A stretch of 5,571 nucleotides of DNA from Deltaproteobacteria bacterium (lineage in GTDB: Bacteria; Myxococcota_A; UBA9160; SZUA-336): assembly GCA_030665705.1 (NCBI GenBank), contig DAOUZG010000141.1, positions 1 through 5,571 on the forward strand, given 5' to 3'. Position numbers and translations under genes: made by a program. The first letter of the stretch is position 1; each line of letters begins with the position of its first letter. The notes under the pieces were generated by a model. The model saw only the letters and a program-made list of their open reading frames with translations. It had not been told where the DNA came from and did not search any database. This document shows positions 1 to 5,442 of this stretch, piece after piece.

Positions 1-142
1 GTGGATCGAGGAAGACCTTCAGAAACAGATCTCCGACCCGGGCTGCGATGCGCACGCGGCTTCGCTTGAGCACGCGAACGCCGGGGAGTTCCTTCCCCGC
101 ACGGAGCTCCCGTGCGATCCGGTCCAACTCCTCGGGCCTCAT
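1..142 (-). CDS. Probable LPS core / Kdo kinase (WaaP/InaA-type), N-terminal fragment
   Basis: This is a partial gene: it starts at an ATG (142-140) and runs off the left edge after 47 codons. The visible protein begins MRPEELDRIARELRAGK and contains LKRSRVRIAARVGDLFLKVF at residues 25-44. A KRSRxR stretch followed by a FLKVF strand resembles the first strands of the kinase-like fold in LPS kinases such as WaaP, where a comparable YFLKW segment carries the nucleotide-binding lysine; here that would be Lys42. Members of this family use ATP to phosphorylate heptose or Kdo of the LPS inner core on the cytoplasmic side. The ATG overlaps the TGA of the upstream glycosyltransferase (ATGA, 142-139), so the two are very likely co-transcribed and translationally coupled, which supports an LPS role. 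The catalytic loop lies outside the window, so the family call rests on a short N-terminus and the neighbour. Another small-molecule or protein kinase of the same superfamily is possible. Confidence 0.6.
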   Translation of the reverse strand, partial: MRPEELDRIARELRAGKELPGVRVLKRSRVRIAARVGDLFLKVFLDP

Positions 143-1233
143 CCGCGGATTCGCCTGTAGAGTTCGAGGACCTCGTCCGTATGGCGCGCCCAGCTGTGCT
201 GTTCGGCGCTCGCCCGTGCACCCGCTCCCATCGCCTCGAGCCGGTCACGGGCTCCGAGGAGGGCGAAGGCCGGCTCGAAGTTCCCGTCGAGGATCAGACC
301 GTTTCGGTCGTGTTGGATCAGCTCCGCGGCGCCGTTGGTCCGGGTGGTGGCCACCGGAAGACCGGAGGCCATTGCTTCCAGGCAGGCGTTCGAGAAGGGG
401 TCGTACCGTGTCGGGAGCACGAAAAGGTCCGAAGCGGCGTGGAGACGCTCGATGTCGGATCGACGACCCAGGAACCGGACACGATCTTCGACGCCGAGCC
501 GCAGCGCGAGCCGGCGATACGCGGCGGGTTCGTCGCCGCCGGCCACGAGCAGGGTCGCGTTGTCGGGCGCCGCGCGTGCGAAACCCTCGATGGCCCGGTC
601 GAGTCCCTTTCGGTGGAACCCGCCCCCGGCGAAGAGAGCCGCCGCCCCTTCGAGACCCAGGGCAGCGCGAGCCTCCTCACGATTCGAGCGTCGTCTTTCC
701 GGATGAAACCGTTCGGTGTCGACCCCGTTGTAGATCGTCACCAGCCGACTCTCCGAGACGCCGTACCGACGCTGAATTTCCGCAGCACTTCCTCGCGCGT
801 TGCACTGGATGATCGCATGGGGATCGCGGAACACCGCCTCCTCGATCCGCAGCAGCACCCGGTGCCGCGGGGAGAGAAATGCCCGCGTGCGGGGAGAGCG
901 GTAGACCTGTTCCATGTAGGCGGCGTGGGACCCGCCGCCCGCTCGGAAGACATCGGCGTGGCGGGTGCGTGCGAGGGTGTGGACGACGTCGAAACCGGAC
1001 CGGACGACCTCGGCGGTGCGCCGGGAGAAGGTGAGCACACGGAGCGGCTGCCAGAAGCTCGGGGTCGGAACCGTCCGAACCTCCAGGTTCGGTGGTGGAG
1101 CGGTCTCGCAGCGGTGACAGAGGACGGTCACCTGAACCTCCCGCGCTGCAAGTCCCTGCGCGAGGTGCCAGCCGACCGTCTCGACCCCACCGGCGCCCGG
1201 CGCGAAGCGTTCAATTACGAGGGCGATCTTCAC
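139..1233 (-). CDS. GT4-family glycosyltransferase, WaaG-like (LPS core)
   Basis: A GT-B fold retaining glycosyltransferase of about 364 residues, the usual size for WaaG (LPS core glucosyltransferase I). The N-terminal domain opens with a Rossmann strand and glycine-rich loop (KIALVIERFAPGAGGVE, residues 2-18). A segment at 89-106 (RTRHADVFRAGGGSHAAY) resembles the acceptor domain of WaaG-like enzymes. The C-terminal donor-binding domain has GGGFHRKGLDRAIEGF (203-218; compare the FGRKGVDRSIEAL stretch of WaaG), FLGRRSDIERLHAASDLFVLP (around 254-274) and the donor motif DPFSNACLEAMASGLP (278-293). The usual EX7E pair appears here as Asp278 and Glu286. It probably adds a sugar to the LPS inner core at the cytoplasmic membrane; donor and acceptor cannot be read from sequence. 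I chose GTG at 1233-1231 because it aligns with the family's MKIALV start. An ATG at 1293-1291 would add 20 residues; neither start has a clear ribosome binding site. The end overlaps the next gene by 4 nt. Confidence 0.87.
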   Translation of the reverse strand: MKIALVIERFAPGAGGVETVGWHLAQGLAAREVQVTVLCHRCETAPPPNLEVRTVPTPSFWQPLRVLTFSRRTAEVVRSGFDVVHTLARTRHADVFRAGGGSHAAYMEQVYRSPRTRAFLSPRHRVLLRIEEAVFRDPHAIIQCNARGSAAEIQRRYGVSESRLVTIYNGVDTERFHPERRRSNREEARAALGLEGAAALFAGGGFHRKGLDRAIEGFARAAPDNATLLVAGGDEPAAYRRLALRLGVEDRVRFLGRRSDIERLHAASDLFVLPTRYDPFSNACLEAMASGLPVATTRTNGAAELIQHDRNGLILDGNFEPAFALLGARDRLEAMGAGARASAEQHSWARHTDEVLELYRRIRG

Positions 1234-1312
1234 CGCGCCGAAGGGTACGCGGGCGGGCAGACGCCGCCAGAGGGCGGTAGGCTTCGCGTCCATGCTCGAG
1301 CGGAGGCGAGCC
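1234..1312. promoter_or_regulatory. Divergent intergenic region between glycosyltransferase and oppA
   Basis: With the chosen starts, 79 bp separate the two divergent genes, so any promoters of both modules should lie here or just inside the coding ends. The stretch is extremely GC-rich and I see no convincing -35/-10 pair on either strand. It holds a short inverted repeat, CCGCC (1264-1268) and GGCGG (1273-1277) around an AGAG loop, which could be an operator half-site pair or chance. The palindromic CATG at 1291-1294 supplies an alternative ATG to each strand. The regulatory role is inferred from position only. Confidence 0.3.
1302..1306 (+). promoter_or_regulatory. Ribosome binding site deciding the oppA start
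   Basis: GGAGG ends 6 nt before the GTG at 1313, an ideal Shine-Dalgarno spacing. The upstream in-frame ATG at 1292 has only a weak, distant AGGGCGG. This favours GTG 1313 as the true start of the binding protein and gives a shorter, cleaner signal peptide. Confidence 0.65.
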
Positions 1313-2860
1313 GTGCCGAGAGCCGTCTGGGGTTTTCTCCTGCTGGGCGCACTCGCCTGTCTGCCTCGAGCCGCTCCCCCGCCGGGCGTCCTTCGCATCA
1401 ACCTCGGGACGGAGCCCCCCACGCTCGACTGGACGCGCGCCACCGACTCGGTCTCGATCCAGGTGATCGATCAGCTCATGCGGGGGCTCGCCGAGCTCGG
1501 GCCGGACCTCCGACCCGTGCCGGCGCTCGCGGAGCGATGGGAGGTGACACCGGACGGACGGGTCTACACGTTCCACCTGCGCGAGGGAGTCCGGTGGACC
1601 GATGGTGAACCCCTGCGCGCCGAGCACTTCGTCTACGCCTGGCGGAGGCTCCTCGACCCGCAGACCGCTGCCGAGTACGCCTACTTCCTCTTCCCGGTCC
1701 GAGGTGCACGCGCGTACAACGCCGGCAAACTGCGGGACCCGAACGCGATCGGCGTGCGGGCCCTCGACGGCCGGACGCTCCGGGTCGAGCTGGAGGGACC
1801 CCTTGTCTACTTCCCGTCGATCACGACCTTCATGGTCACCTACCCCGCGCGGAGGGATGTGATCGAGGCGTACGGTGAACGCTGGACCGAGCCCGAGCAC
1901 ATCGTGACGCTGGGACCCTTCCGGCTCGAGGCGTGGGAGCATGAGTACCGGATCCTTCTGCGTCCCAACCACGACTACTTCGCTGGTCCGCCCCGCCTCA
2001 AGCAGATCGCTGCCTACATGGTGACTGAGGGCTCCACAGCCCTGATCCTGTTCGAGCAGGGGATCCTGGACATCGTTCGCGTGCCCCCGCTGGAAATCCG
2101 CCGGCTTTCCAGCCATCCGGGGTACCGCCGGGTTCCGGCACTGCGGGGCTACTACTACGGCTTCAACACCGAGGAGGCCCCGTTCGATGATTCTCGCGTG
2201 CGACGCGCCTTCGGAATGGCCATCGATCGAGCGGAGCTCCCCAAGGTCCTCCGAGGCGGCGAGCTGGCGGCTTCCTTCTGGATCCCACCGGGAATGCCCC
2301 ATCACAACCCGAGCATCGGGTTGCGCTTCGATGCCGAGGGGGCGCGGCGGCTGCTGCGGGACGCGGGGGTCGACCCCGCAAAGCTTCCACCGATCCGCGT
2401 CGTCTACAACACCGACCAGACGCATCGCCTGGTCGCGCAAAACATCCAGAAGCAGTGGCAGAACAATCTGGGGGTACGCGTCGAGCTCGACAGCCGTGAG
2501 TGGAAGGTCTTCCTGAAGGAGCTCGTCGTGAAGCCCTCACCCGTCTACCGGCTCGGCTGGGGGGCCGACTTTCCGGATCCCGACAACTTCATGAGCCTGT
2601 TCGCGTCTTACAGTGCGAACAACCACACGCGGTGGGGGAGCCCGCGCTACGACCGACTCGTGGAACGGGCCGCCCGGGAGCGGGACCCTTCCCGCCGTCA
2701 GGCGCTGTACGACGAGGCGCAACGCATCCTCTGTGAACGGGAGGTGCCGATCGTTCCGCTGTTCGTGAGCGCGATCAACCTCCTGGTTTCCGAGCGCATC
2801 GAGGGATTCGAGCCCAACCCCATGGACCTGATGTTCTTCGAAGGGGTCGAGGCGCATTGA
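1313..2860 (+). CDS. oppA: OppA-like oligopeptide ABC transporter substrate-binding protein (probable lipoprotein)
   Basis: This is an extracytoplasmic solute-binding protein of family 5 (SBP_bac_5), the class that captures peptides and hands them to an Opp/Dpp permease. From GTG 1313 it is 515 residues, near the usual 500-550. The N-terminus (PRAVWGFLLLGALAC) is a short export signal with a Cys at residue 16. The lipobox ALAC is imperfect, because position -3 is usually Leu, Val or Ile, so lipid anchoring is likely but not certain. Family landmarks follow: LGTEPPTLDW near residues 32-41, the DGRVYTFHLREGVRWTDGEP block at about 81-100 and YAWRRLLDPQTAAEYAY at about 108-124, which is strongly OppA-like. 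Near the C-terminus GWGAD (415-419) matches the GWCAD segment of enterobacterial OppA, whose Asp binds the peptide amino group. This suggests a peptide ligand with a free N-terminus. The Cys of that OppA segment, part of a disulfide, is Gly here. The stop overlaps the permease start by 4 nt. An upstream ATG (1292) would add 7 residues. Confidence 0.92.
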   Translation: MPRAVWGFLLLGALACLPRAAPPPGVLRINLGTEPPTLDWTRATDSVSIQVIDQLMRGLAELGPDLRPVPALAERWEVTPDGRVYTFHLREGVRWTDGEPLRAEHFVYAWRRLLDPQTAAEYAYFLFPVRGARAYNAGKLRDPNAIGVRALDGRTLRVELEGPLVYFPSITTFMVTYPARRDVIEAYGERWTEPEHIVTLGPFRLEAWEHEYRILLRPNHDYFAGPPRLKQIAAYMVTEGSTALILFEQGILDIVRVPPLEIRRLSSHPGYRRVPALRGYYYGFNTEEAPFDDSRVRRAFGMAIDRAELPKVLRGGELAASFWIPPGMPHHNPSIGLRFDAEGARRLLRDAGVDPAKLPPIRVVYNTDQTHRLVAQNIQKQWQNNLGVRVELDSREWKVFLKELVVKPSPVYRLGWGADFPDPDNFMSLFASYSANNHTRWGSPRYDRLVERAARERDPSRRQALYDEAQRILCEREVPIVPLFVSAINLLVSERIEGFEPNPMDLMFFEGVEAH

Positions 2861-3786
2861 CCCGCTACGTGGCCCTTCGGCTCCTCCAGGGCGTCGGGGT
2901 CCTCTGGCTGGTGGCCACGGTCACCTTTGCCCTCCTACGCCTGCTTCCGGGTGGGCCGTTCGACCGCGAGAAGGTCCTCCCGCCCGAGGTCCTGCGAAAC
3001 GTGGAGGCCCGCTACCAACTGGACGCGCCGGTCGCGGTGCAGTACCTCCGCTACCTGCAGGGCCTCGTACACGGCGACCTCGGTCCGTCCTACAAGTACG
3101 TCGGCCGCGACGTGGCCGATATCCTTCGAGACGCCTTCCCCGTCTCCATCGGACTCGGGGCTCTGGCACTCGGGCTCGCACTCGGGTTCGGCGTGAGCCT
3201 CGGGCTCGTCGCCGGAACCCACCGTGGACGTCCGCCGGATCACGCGGCGACACTGCTCGCGGTACTCGGCATGTCGGTTCCGAGCTTCGTGCTCGGGGCG
3301 CTGCTCATCCTCGTGGCCGGGCTCTGGCTCGGCTGGTTCCCGGCAGCGCTCTGGGAGGGTCCGCTCTACGCAATCCTCCCCGCTCTGACGCTGGCCGCGA
3401 CGCCCGCCGCCTACGTCGCCCGACTCACGCGGGCCGGTGTCCTCGACGTGATCGACCTCGACTACATCCGGACGGCGCGTGCCAAAGGCCTCTCCGAGTC
3501 GCGCGTCCGTGTGCACCACATCCTGCGAAACGCCCTCCTCGCGGTGGTCACCTACTTCGGTCCGCTCCTCGCCGTCCTGCTCACGGGATCGTTCATCGTG
3601 GAACAGATCTTCGCGATCCCGGGTATGGGGCGTTTCTTTGTTACCGCGGTCACCAACCGTGACTACCCGCTCGTGCTCGGCGTCACCCTCGTGTACGCCG
3701 CACTGGTCGTCCTGGCGAACCTGGCGGTCGACCTGCTCTACGCGTGGCTCGACCCCCGAATTCGTCTGGGAGGGGCCGAGCGGTGA
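2857..3786 (+). CDS. oppB: OppB-like oligopeptide ABC transporter permease
   Basis: One of the two membrane subunits that form the translocation channel of a peptide importer in the cytoplasmic membrane. At 309 residues it has the family's normal length. Predicted transmembrane segments lie at about 8-29, 97-119, 131-155, 168-188, 229-250 and 273-297. The periplasmic stretch after TM1 (LPPEVLRNVEARYQL at 41-55, HGDLGPSYKY at 72-81, FPVSIGLG at 94-101) closely resembles E. coli OppB, favouring OppB over DppB. The EAA loop that docks on the ATPase is at about 203-220 (YIRTARAKGLSESRVR), and IPGMGRFFVTAVTNRDYPLVL (254-274) is the usual C-terminal signature. The start is TTG at 2857, overlapping the oppA TGA (TTGA), with GAGG at 2849-2852 four nt upstream; no nearer ATG or GTG gives an intact TM1. 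The overlap suggests expression coupled to oppA. Confidence 0.93.
   Translation: MTRYVALRLLQGVGVLWLVATVTFALLRLLPGGPFDREKVLPPEVLRNVEARYQLDAPVAVQYLRYLQGLVHGDLGPSYKYVGRDVADILRDAFPVSIGLGALALGLALGFGVSLGLVAGTHRGRPPDHAATLLAVLGMSVPSFVLGALLILVAGLWLGWFPAALWEGPLYAILPALTLAATPAAYVARLTRAGVLDVIDLDYIRTARAKGLSESRVRVHHILRNALLAVVTYFGPLLAVLLTGSFIVEQIFAIPGMGRFFVTAVTNRDYPLVLGVTLVYAALVVLANLAVDLLYAWLDPRIRLGGAER
3768..3775 (+). promoter_or_regulatory. Ribosome binding site for oppC
   Basis: GGGAGGGG lies inside the last codons of oppB, ending 7 nt before the GTG at 3783. It supports this start over the GTG at 3744, which would add 13 residues with no membrane or family character. Confidence 0.6.
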
Positions 3787-4616
3787 GTGGAGCCGGATGG
3801 GTCGGCGCCGGGCTCCTTCTCGCGCTCGTCACGGTCGCGTTGCTGGGAGACCGCGTGTCGGGCCATGCCTTCGATGCCCAGGACCCGGACCGTGCGCTCG
3901 AGACGCCGAGCCTCGAGCACTGGATGGGAACCGACGCCCTCGGTCGGGATCTCTTTGCCCGCATCGCCGAGGGTGCACGGGTCTCCCTTCTGGTGGCCGT
4001 GGGAGCGACCGGCATCGCGCTCGCCCTGGGGATCGTCTACGGAGCCGTCTCCGGCTACGTCGGGGGGCGGCTGGACGATTTCCTCATGCGGGTGGTGGAT
4101 GTTCTCTACTCGCTTCCGGACCTGCTCCTGATCATCCTGGCCAAGGAGGTCCTCGAGGGCGTCCTGGTCGGGGTCTCGGATCTGGTCCGTACGCTCGTTG
4201 CGCTGGTGCTGGCCCTCTCCCTCACGAGTTGGGTGGGGGTTGCGCGACTGGCCCGGGGGCTCGTCCTGCAGGCCCGCGAGGAGGCATGGGTCGAGGCCGC
4301 CCGTGCTCTGGGGGCCCGCGGCCCCCGGGTCCTCACGAGACACGTGTTGCCGAACATCGCTGGACCTCTCGTGGTGACGGCGGCGTTCCGGGTCCCCGTC
4401 GCGATCCTGGCGGAGTCGACGGTCTCGTTCATCGGCCTAGGCGTGCAGCCCCCGTTCGCGAGCTGGGGGGTCCTGGCATCAGACGGCTTTACCGCCATGC
4501 GTTCCTTTCCACACCTGATTCTGTTTCCGAGCTTCGCCATCGCCGCGACGCTCGTTGCGTTTCACCTACTCGGGGATGCGCTTCGGGACGCTCTCGATCC
4601 GCGCCGCAAGCTCTGA
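3783..4616 (+). CDS. oppC: OppC-like oligopeptide ABC transporter permease
   Basis: The second membrane subunit of the peptide importer, expected to pair with the OppB-like protein. From GTG 3783 it is 277 residues, slightly short for the family because the cytoplasmic tail before TM1 (about residues 5-22) is almost absent. The hallmark HWMGTDALGRDLFAR is at 46-60. It is followed by membrane segments at about 68-90, 103-125, 134-156, 195-217 and 245-265. The EAA loop is at about 167-184 (EEAWVEAARALGARGPRV), and the C-terminal signature ESTVSFIGLGVQPPFASWG is at 211-229, followed by LGDALRDALDPR at 263-274. The start GTG overlaps the oppB TGA (GTGA, 3783-3786) and has a strong ribosome binding site. 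No OppD or OppF ATPase gene follows; the next gene belongs to a different ABC class. The complex must therefore recruit ATPases encoded elsewhere. Confidence 0.93.
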   Translation: MSGAGWVGAGLLLALVTVALLGDRVSGHAFDAQDPDRALETPSLEHWMGTDALGRDLFARIAEGARVSLLVAVGATGIALALGIVYGAVSGYVGGRLDDFLMRVVDVLYSLPDLLLIILAKEVLEGVLVGVSDLVRTLVALVLALSLTSWVGVARLARGLVLQAREEAWVEAARALGARGPRVLTRHVLPNIAGPLVVTAAFRVPVAILAESTVSFIGLGVQPPFASWGVLASDGFTAMRSFPHLILFPSFAIAATLVAFHLLGDALRDALDPRRKL

Positions 4617-4627
4617 GTCGACCCGCT

Positions 4628-4653
4628 GGGCCGGGAATCGGTTGATCCGGCCC
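4628..4653 (+). terminator. GC-rich hairpin downstream of oppC; possible terminator without a U-tract
   Basis: GGGCCGG (4628-4634) pairs perfectly with CCGGCCC (4647-4653). An inner ATC/GAT pairing (4637-4639 with 4644-4646) around a GGTT loop gives about a 10-bp stem with a 2-nt bulge. It starts 11 nt after the oppC stop. The following bases are C-rich rather than T-rich, so it is not a classical intrinsic terminator. It could protect the 3' end of the opp transcript, pause polymerase or attenuate read-through into the next operon. The pairing is seen directly; the role is inferred. Confidence 0.4.
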
Positions 4654-4670
4654 CGCCCCCCGGTTAACCT
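4642..4670 (+). promoter_or_regulatory. Possible sigma70-like promoter for the ABC-2 operon
   Basis: TTGATC (4642-4647), a 17-bp spacer and TAACCT (4665-4670) form the only plausible -35/-10 pair in the spacer. The -35 matches consensus at 4 of 6 positions and the -10 at 3 of 6, including the conserved TA...T positions. Transcription would start near 4677, leaving a very short leader before the ribosome binding site at 4683. The -10 sits in an 8-bp perfect palindrome GGTTAACC (4662-4669), which could also be an operator. The match is weak and read-through from opp is an alternative. Confidence 0.25.
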
Positions 4671-4682
4671 CCCCGCTCGTTT

Positions 4683-4688
4683 AGGAGG
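4683..4688 (+). promoter_or_regulatory. Strong ribosome binding site of the ABC-2 ATPase
   Basis: AGGAGG, extended to AGGAGGTG, lies 4 nt before the ATG at 4693. It fixes the start and rules out the in-frame ATG at 4555 inside oppC. Confidence 0.8.
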
Positions 4689-4692
4689 TGCG

Positions 4693-5442
4693 ATGGTCGA
4701 GGTCGAGGGGCTCTCGAAGCGGTACGGCGAGCTCGTCGCGGTCGATCGGATCTCGTTCCGTGTCGAACGAGGTGAAGTCGTGGGCTTCCTCGGTCCAAAC
4801 GCGGCCGGAAAGACCACGACGATGCGAATGGTGACCGGCTTCCTGCCGCCGAGCGAGGGAACCGTGCGGGTCGCCGGGCATGACATCCTGGAGGCACCCC
4901 TCGCTGCTCGACGGTCGGTCGGGTATCTCCCGGAGACGCCGCCTCTTTACCCCGAGATGCGCGTCAAGGACTACCTCCACTACGTGGCCACGATCAAGGA
5001 CGTGTCGAGACGGGCGCGCGCCGAGCGTGTCGAGCGCGCCACGGAGGCGTGCGCTCTCCAGGAGGTGCGCACGCGGGTCATCGGCACGCTGTCGAGGGGT
5101 TTTCGACAACGGGTGGGACTCGCGCAGGCCATCGTCCACGATCCCGAAGTGCTCATCCTGGACGAACCGACCGCCGGACTCGATCCGGGACAGATCGTCG
5201 AGATCCGCAACCTCATCAAGCGACTCGCCAGCGAGTCGGGCCGTACGGTCGTGCTCTCGACACACATCCTTCCCGAGGTGGAGGCGATTTGTCAGCGGGT
5301 CCTCCTCATCAGCAGGGGTCGAATCCGACTGGACGGCTCGCTCGATGAGGTGACCCGGGGGGGCTCGCTCGAGGAGGTGTTCCTGCGCGAAGCGGCAGTG
5401 AACGACGAAGGCGAGCCGACGGGCGAGGAGCCGCAATCGTGA
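4693..5442 (+). CDS. ABC-2 type transporter ATP-binding protein, GldA-like
   Basis: A 249-residue nucleotide-binding subunit with a single ABC domain, normal for ABC-2 systems; Opp-type ATPases are longer, with a C-terminal peptide-transporter extension that is absent here. Motifs in order: Walker A GPNAAGKTT (34-42; Ala replaces the usual Gly of GPNGAGKTT), a Q-loop region reading VGYLPETPPLYPEM (76-89) with Glu at the usual Gln, signature LSRGFRQR (133-140) in place of LSGGQ, Walker B VLILDEP (153-159; Asp157, catalytic Glu158), D-loop AGLDPGQ (161-167) and switch His191 in STH. The GYLPE, LSxGFRQRVGLAQA and GLDPGQ combination is what I recall from GldA-type ATPases (gliding-motility ABC-2 complexes) and their relatives outside Bacteroidota. 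The tail after GGSLEEVFL (223-231) is acidic. It should power the membrane protein encoded by the next gene, whose GTG start overlaps its stop by 4 nt. The substrate is unknown; export of a lipid, polysaccharide or protein component is possible. Confidence 0.9.
   Translation: MVEVEGLSKRYGELVAVDRISFRVERGEVVGFLGPNAAGKTTTMRMVTGFLPPSEGTVRVAGHDILEAPLAARRSVGYLPETPPLYPEMRVKDYLHYVATIKDVSRRARAERVERATEACALQEVRTRVIGTLSRGFRQRVGLAQAIVHDPEVLILDEPTAGLDPGQIVEIRNLIKRLASESGRTVVLSTHILPEVEAICQRVLLISRGRIRLDGSLDEVTRGGSLEEVFLREAAVNDEGEPTGEEPQS
5425..5430 (+). promoter_or_regulatory. Ribosome binding site of the ABC-2 permease
   Basis: GAGGAG within the last codons of the ATPase gene, 8 nt before the GTG at 5439. 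It supports a GTG start overlapping the upstream TGA. Confidence 0.55.

Noticed and set aside
112..1608. Long plus-strand open frame of 498 codons
   Set aside because: It is antisense to the glycosyltransferase and runs into oppA out of frame. Its product has no recognisable domain. High GC content leaves few stop codons in shadow frames.
1211..2440. Minus-strand open frame of 409 codons opposite oppA
   Set aside because: No family resemblance, no ribosome binding site, and it lies entirely opposite a clear OppA sequence; a GC-rich shadow frame.
3150..3215. Degenerate CTCGGG repeats within oppB
   Set aside because: They encode alternating Leu/Gly/Ala of a transmembrane helix; codon bias on a Gly/Leu-rich segment explains them without a functional repeat.
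3744..3782. Upstream GTG start for oppC
   Set aside because: Adds 13 non-conserved residues inside oppB. GTG 3783 has a strong ribosome binding site and forms the GTGA overlap.
3479..4645. Plus-strand open frame of 388 codons across oppB and oppC
   Set aside because: Arg/Ser/Gly/Pro-rich out-of-frame translation overlapping two well-recognised permeases; no domain.
4555..4692. N-terminal extension of the ABC-2 ATPase from ATG 4555
   Set aside because: The extension overlaps oppC, has no ABC-family similarity, and the AGGAGG at 4683 places the start at 4693.
4693..5442. The downstream ATPase as the missing OppD/OppF
   Set aside because: It lacks the C-terminal oligopeptide-transporter extension, is only 249 residues, has ABC-2/GldA-type motifs and is coupled to an ABC-2 permease instead.
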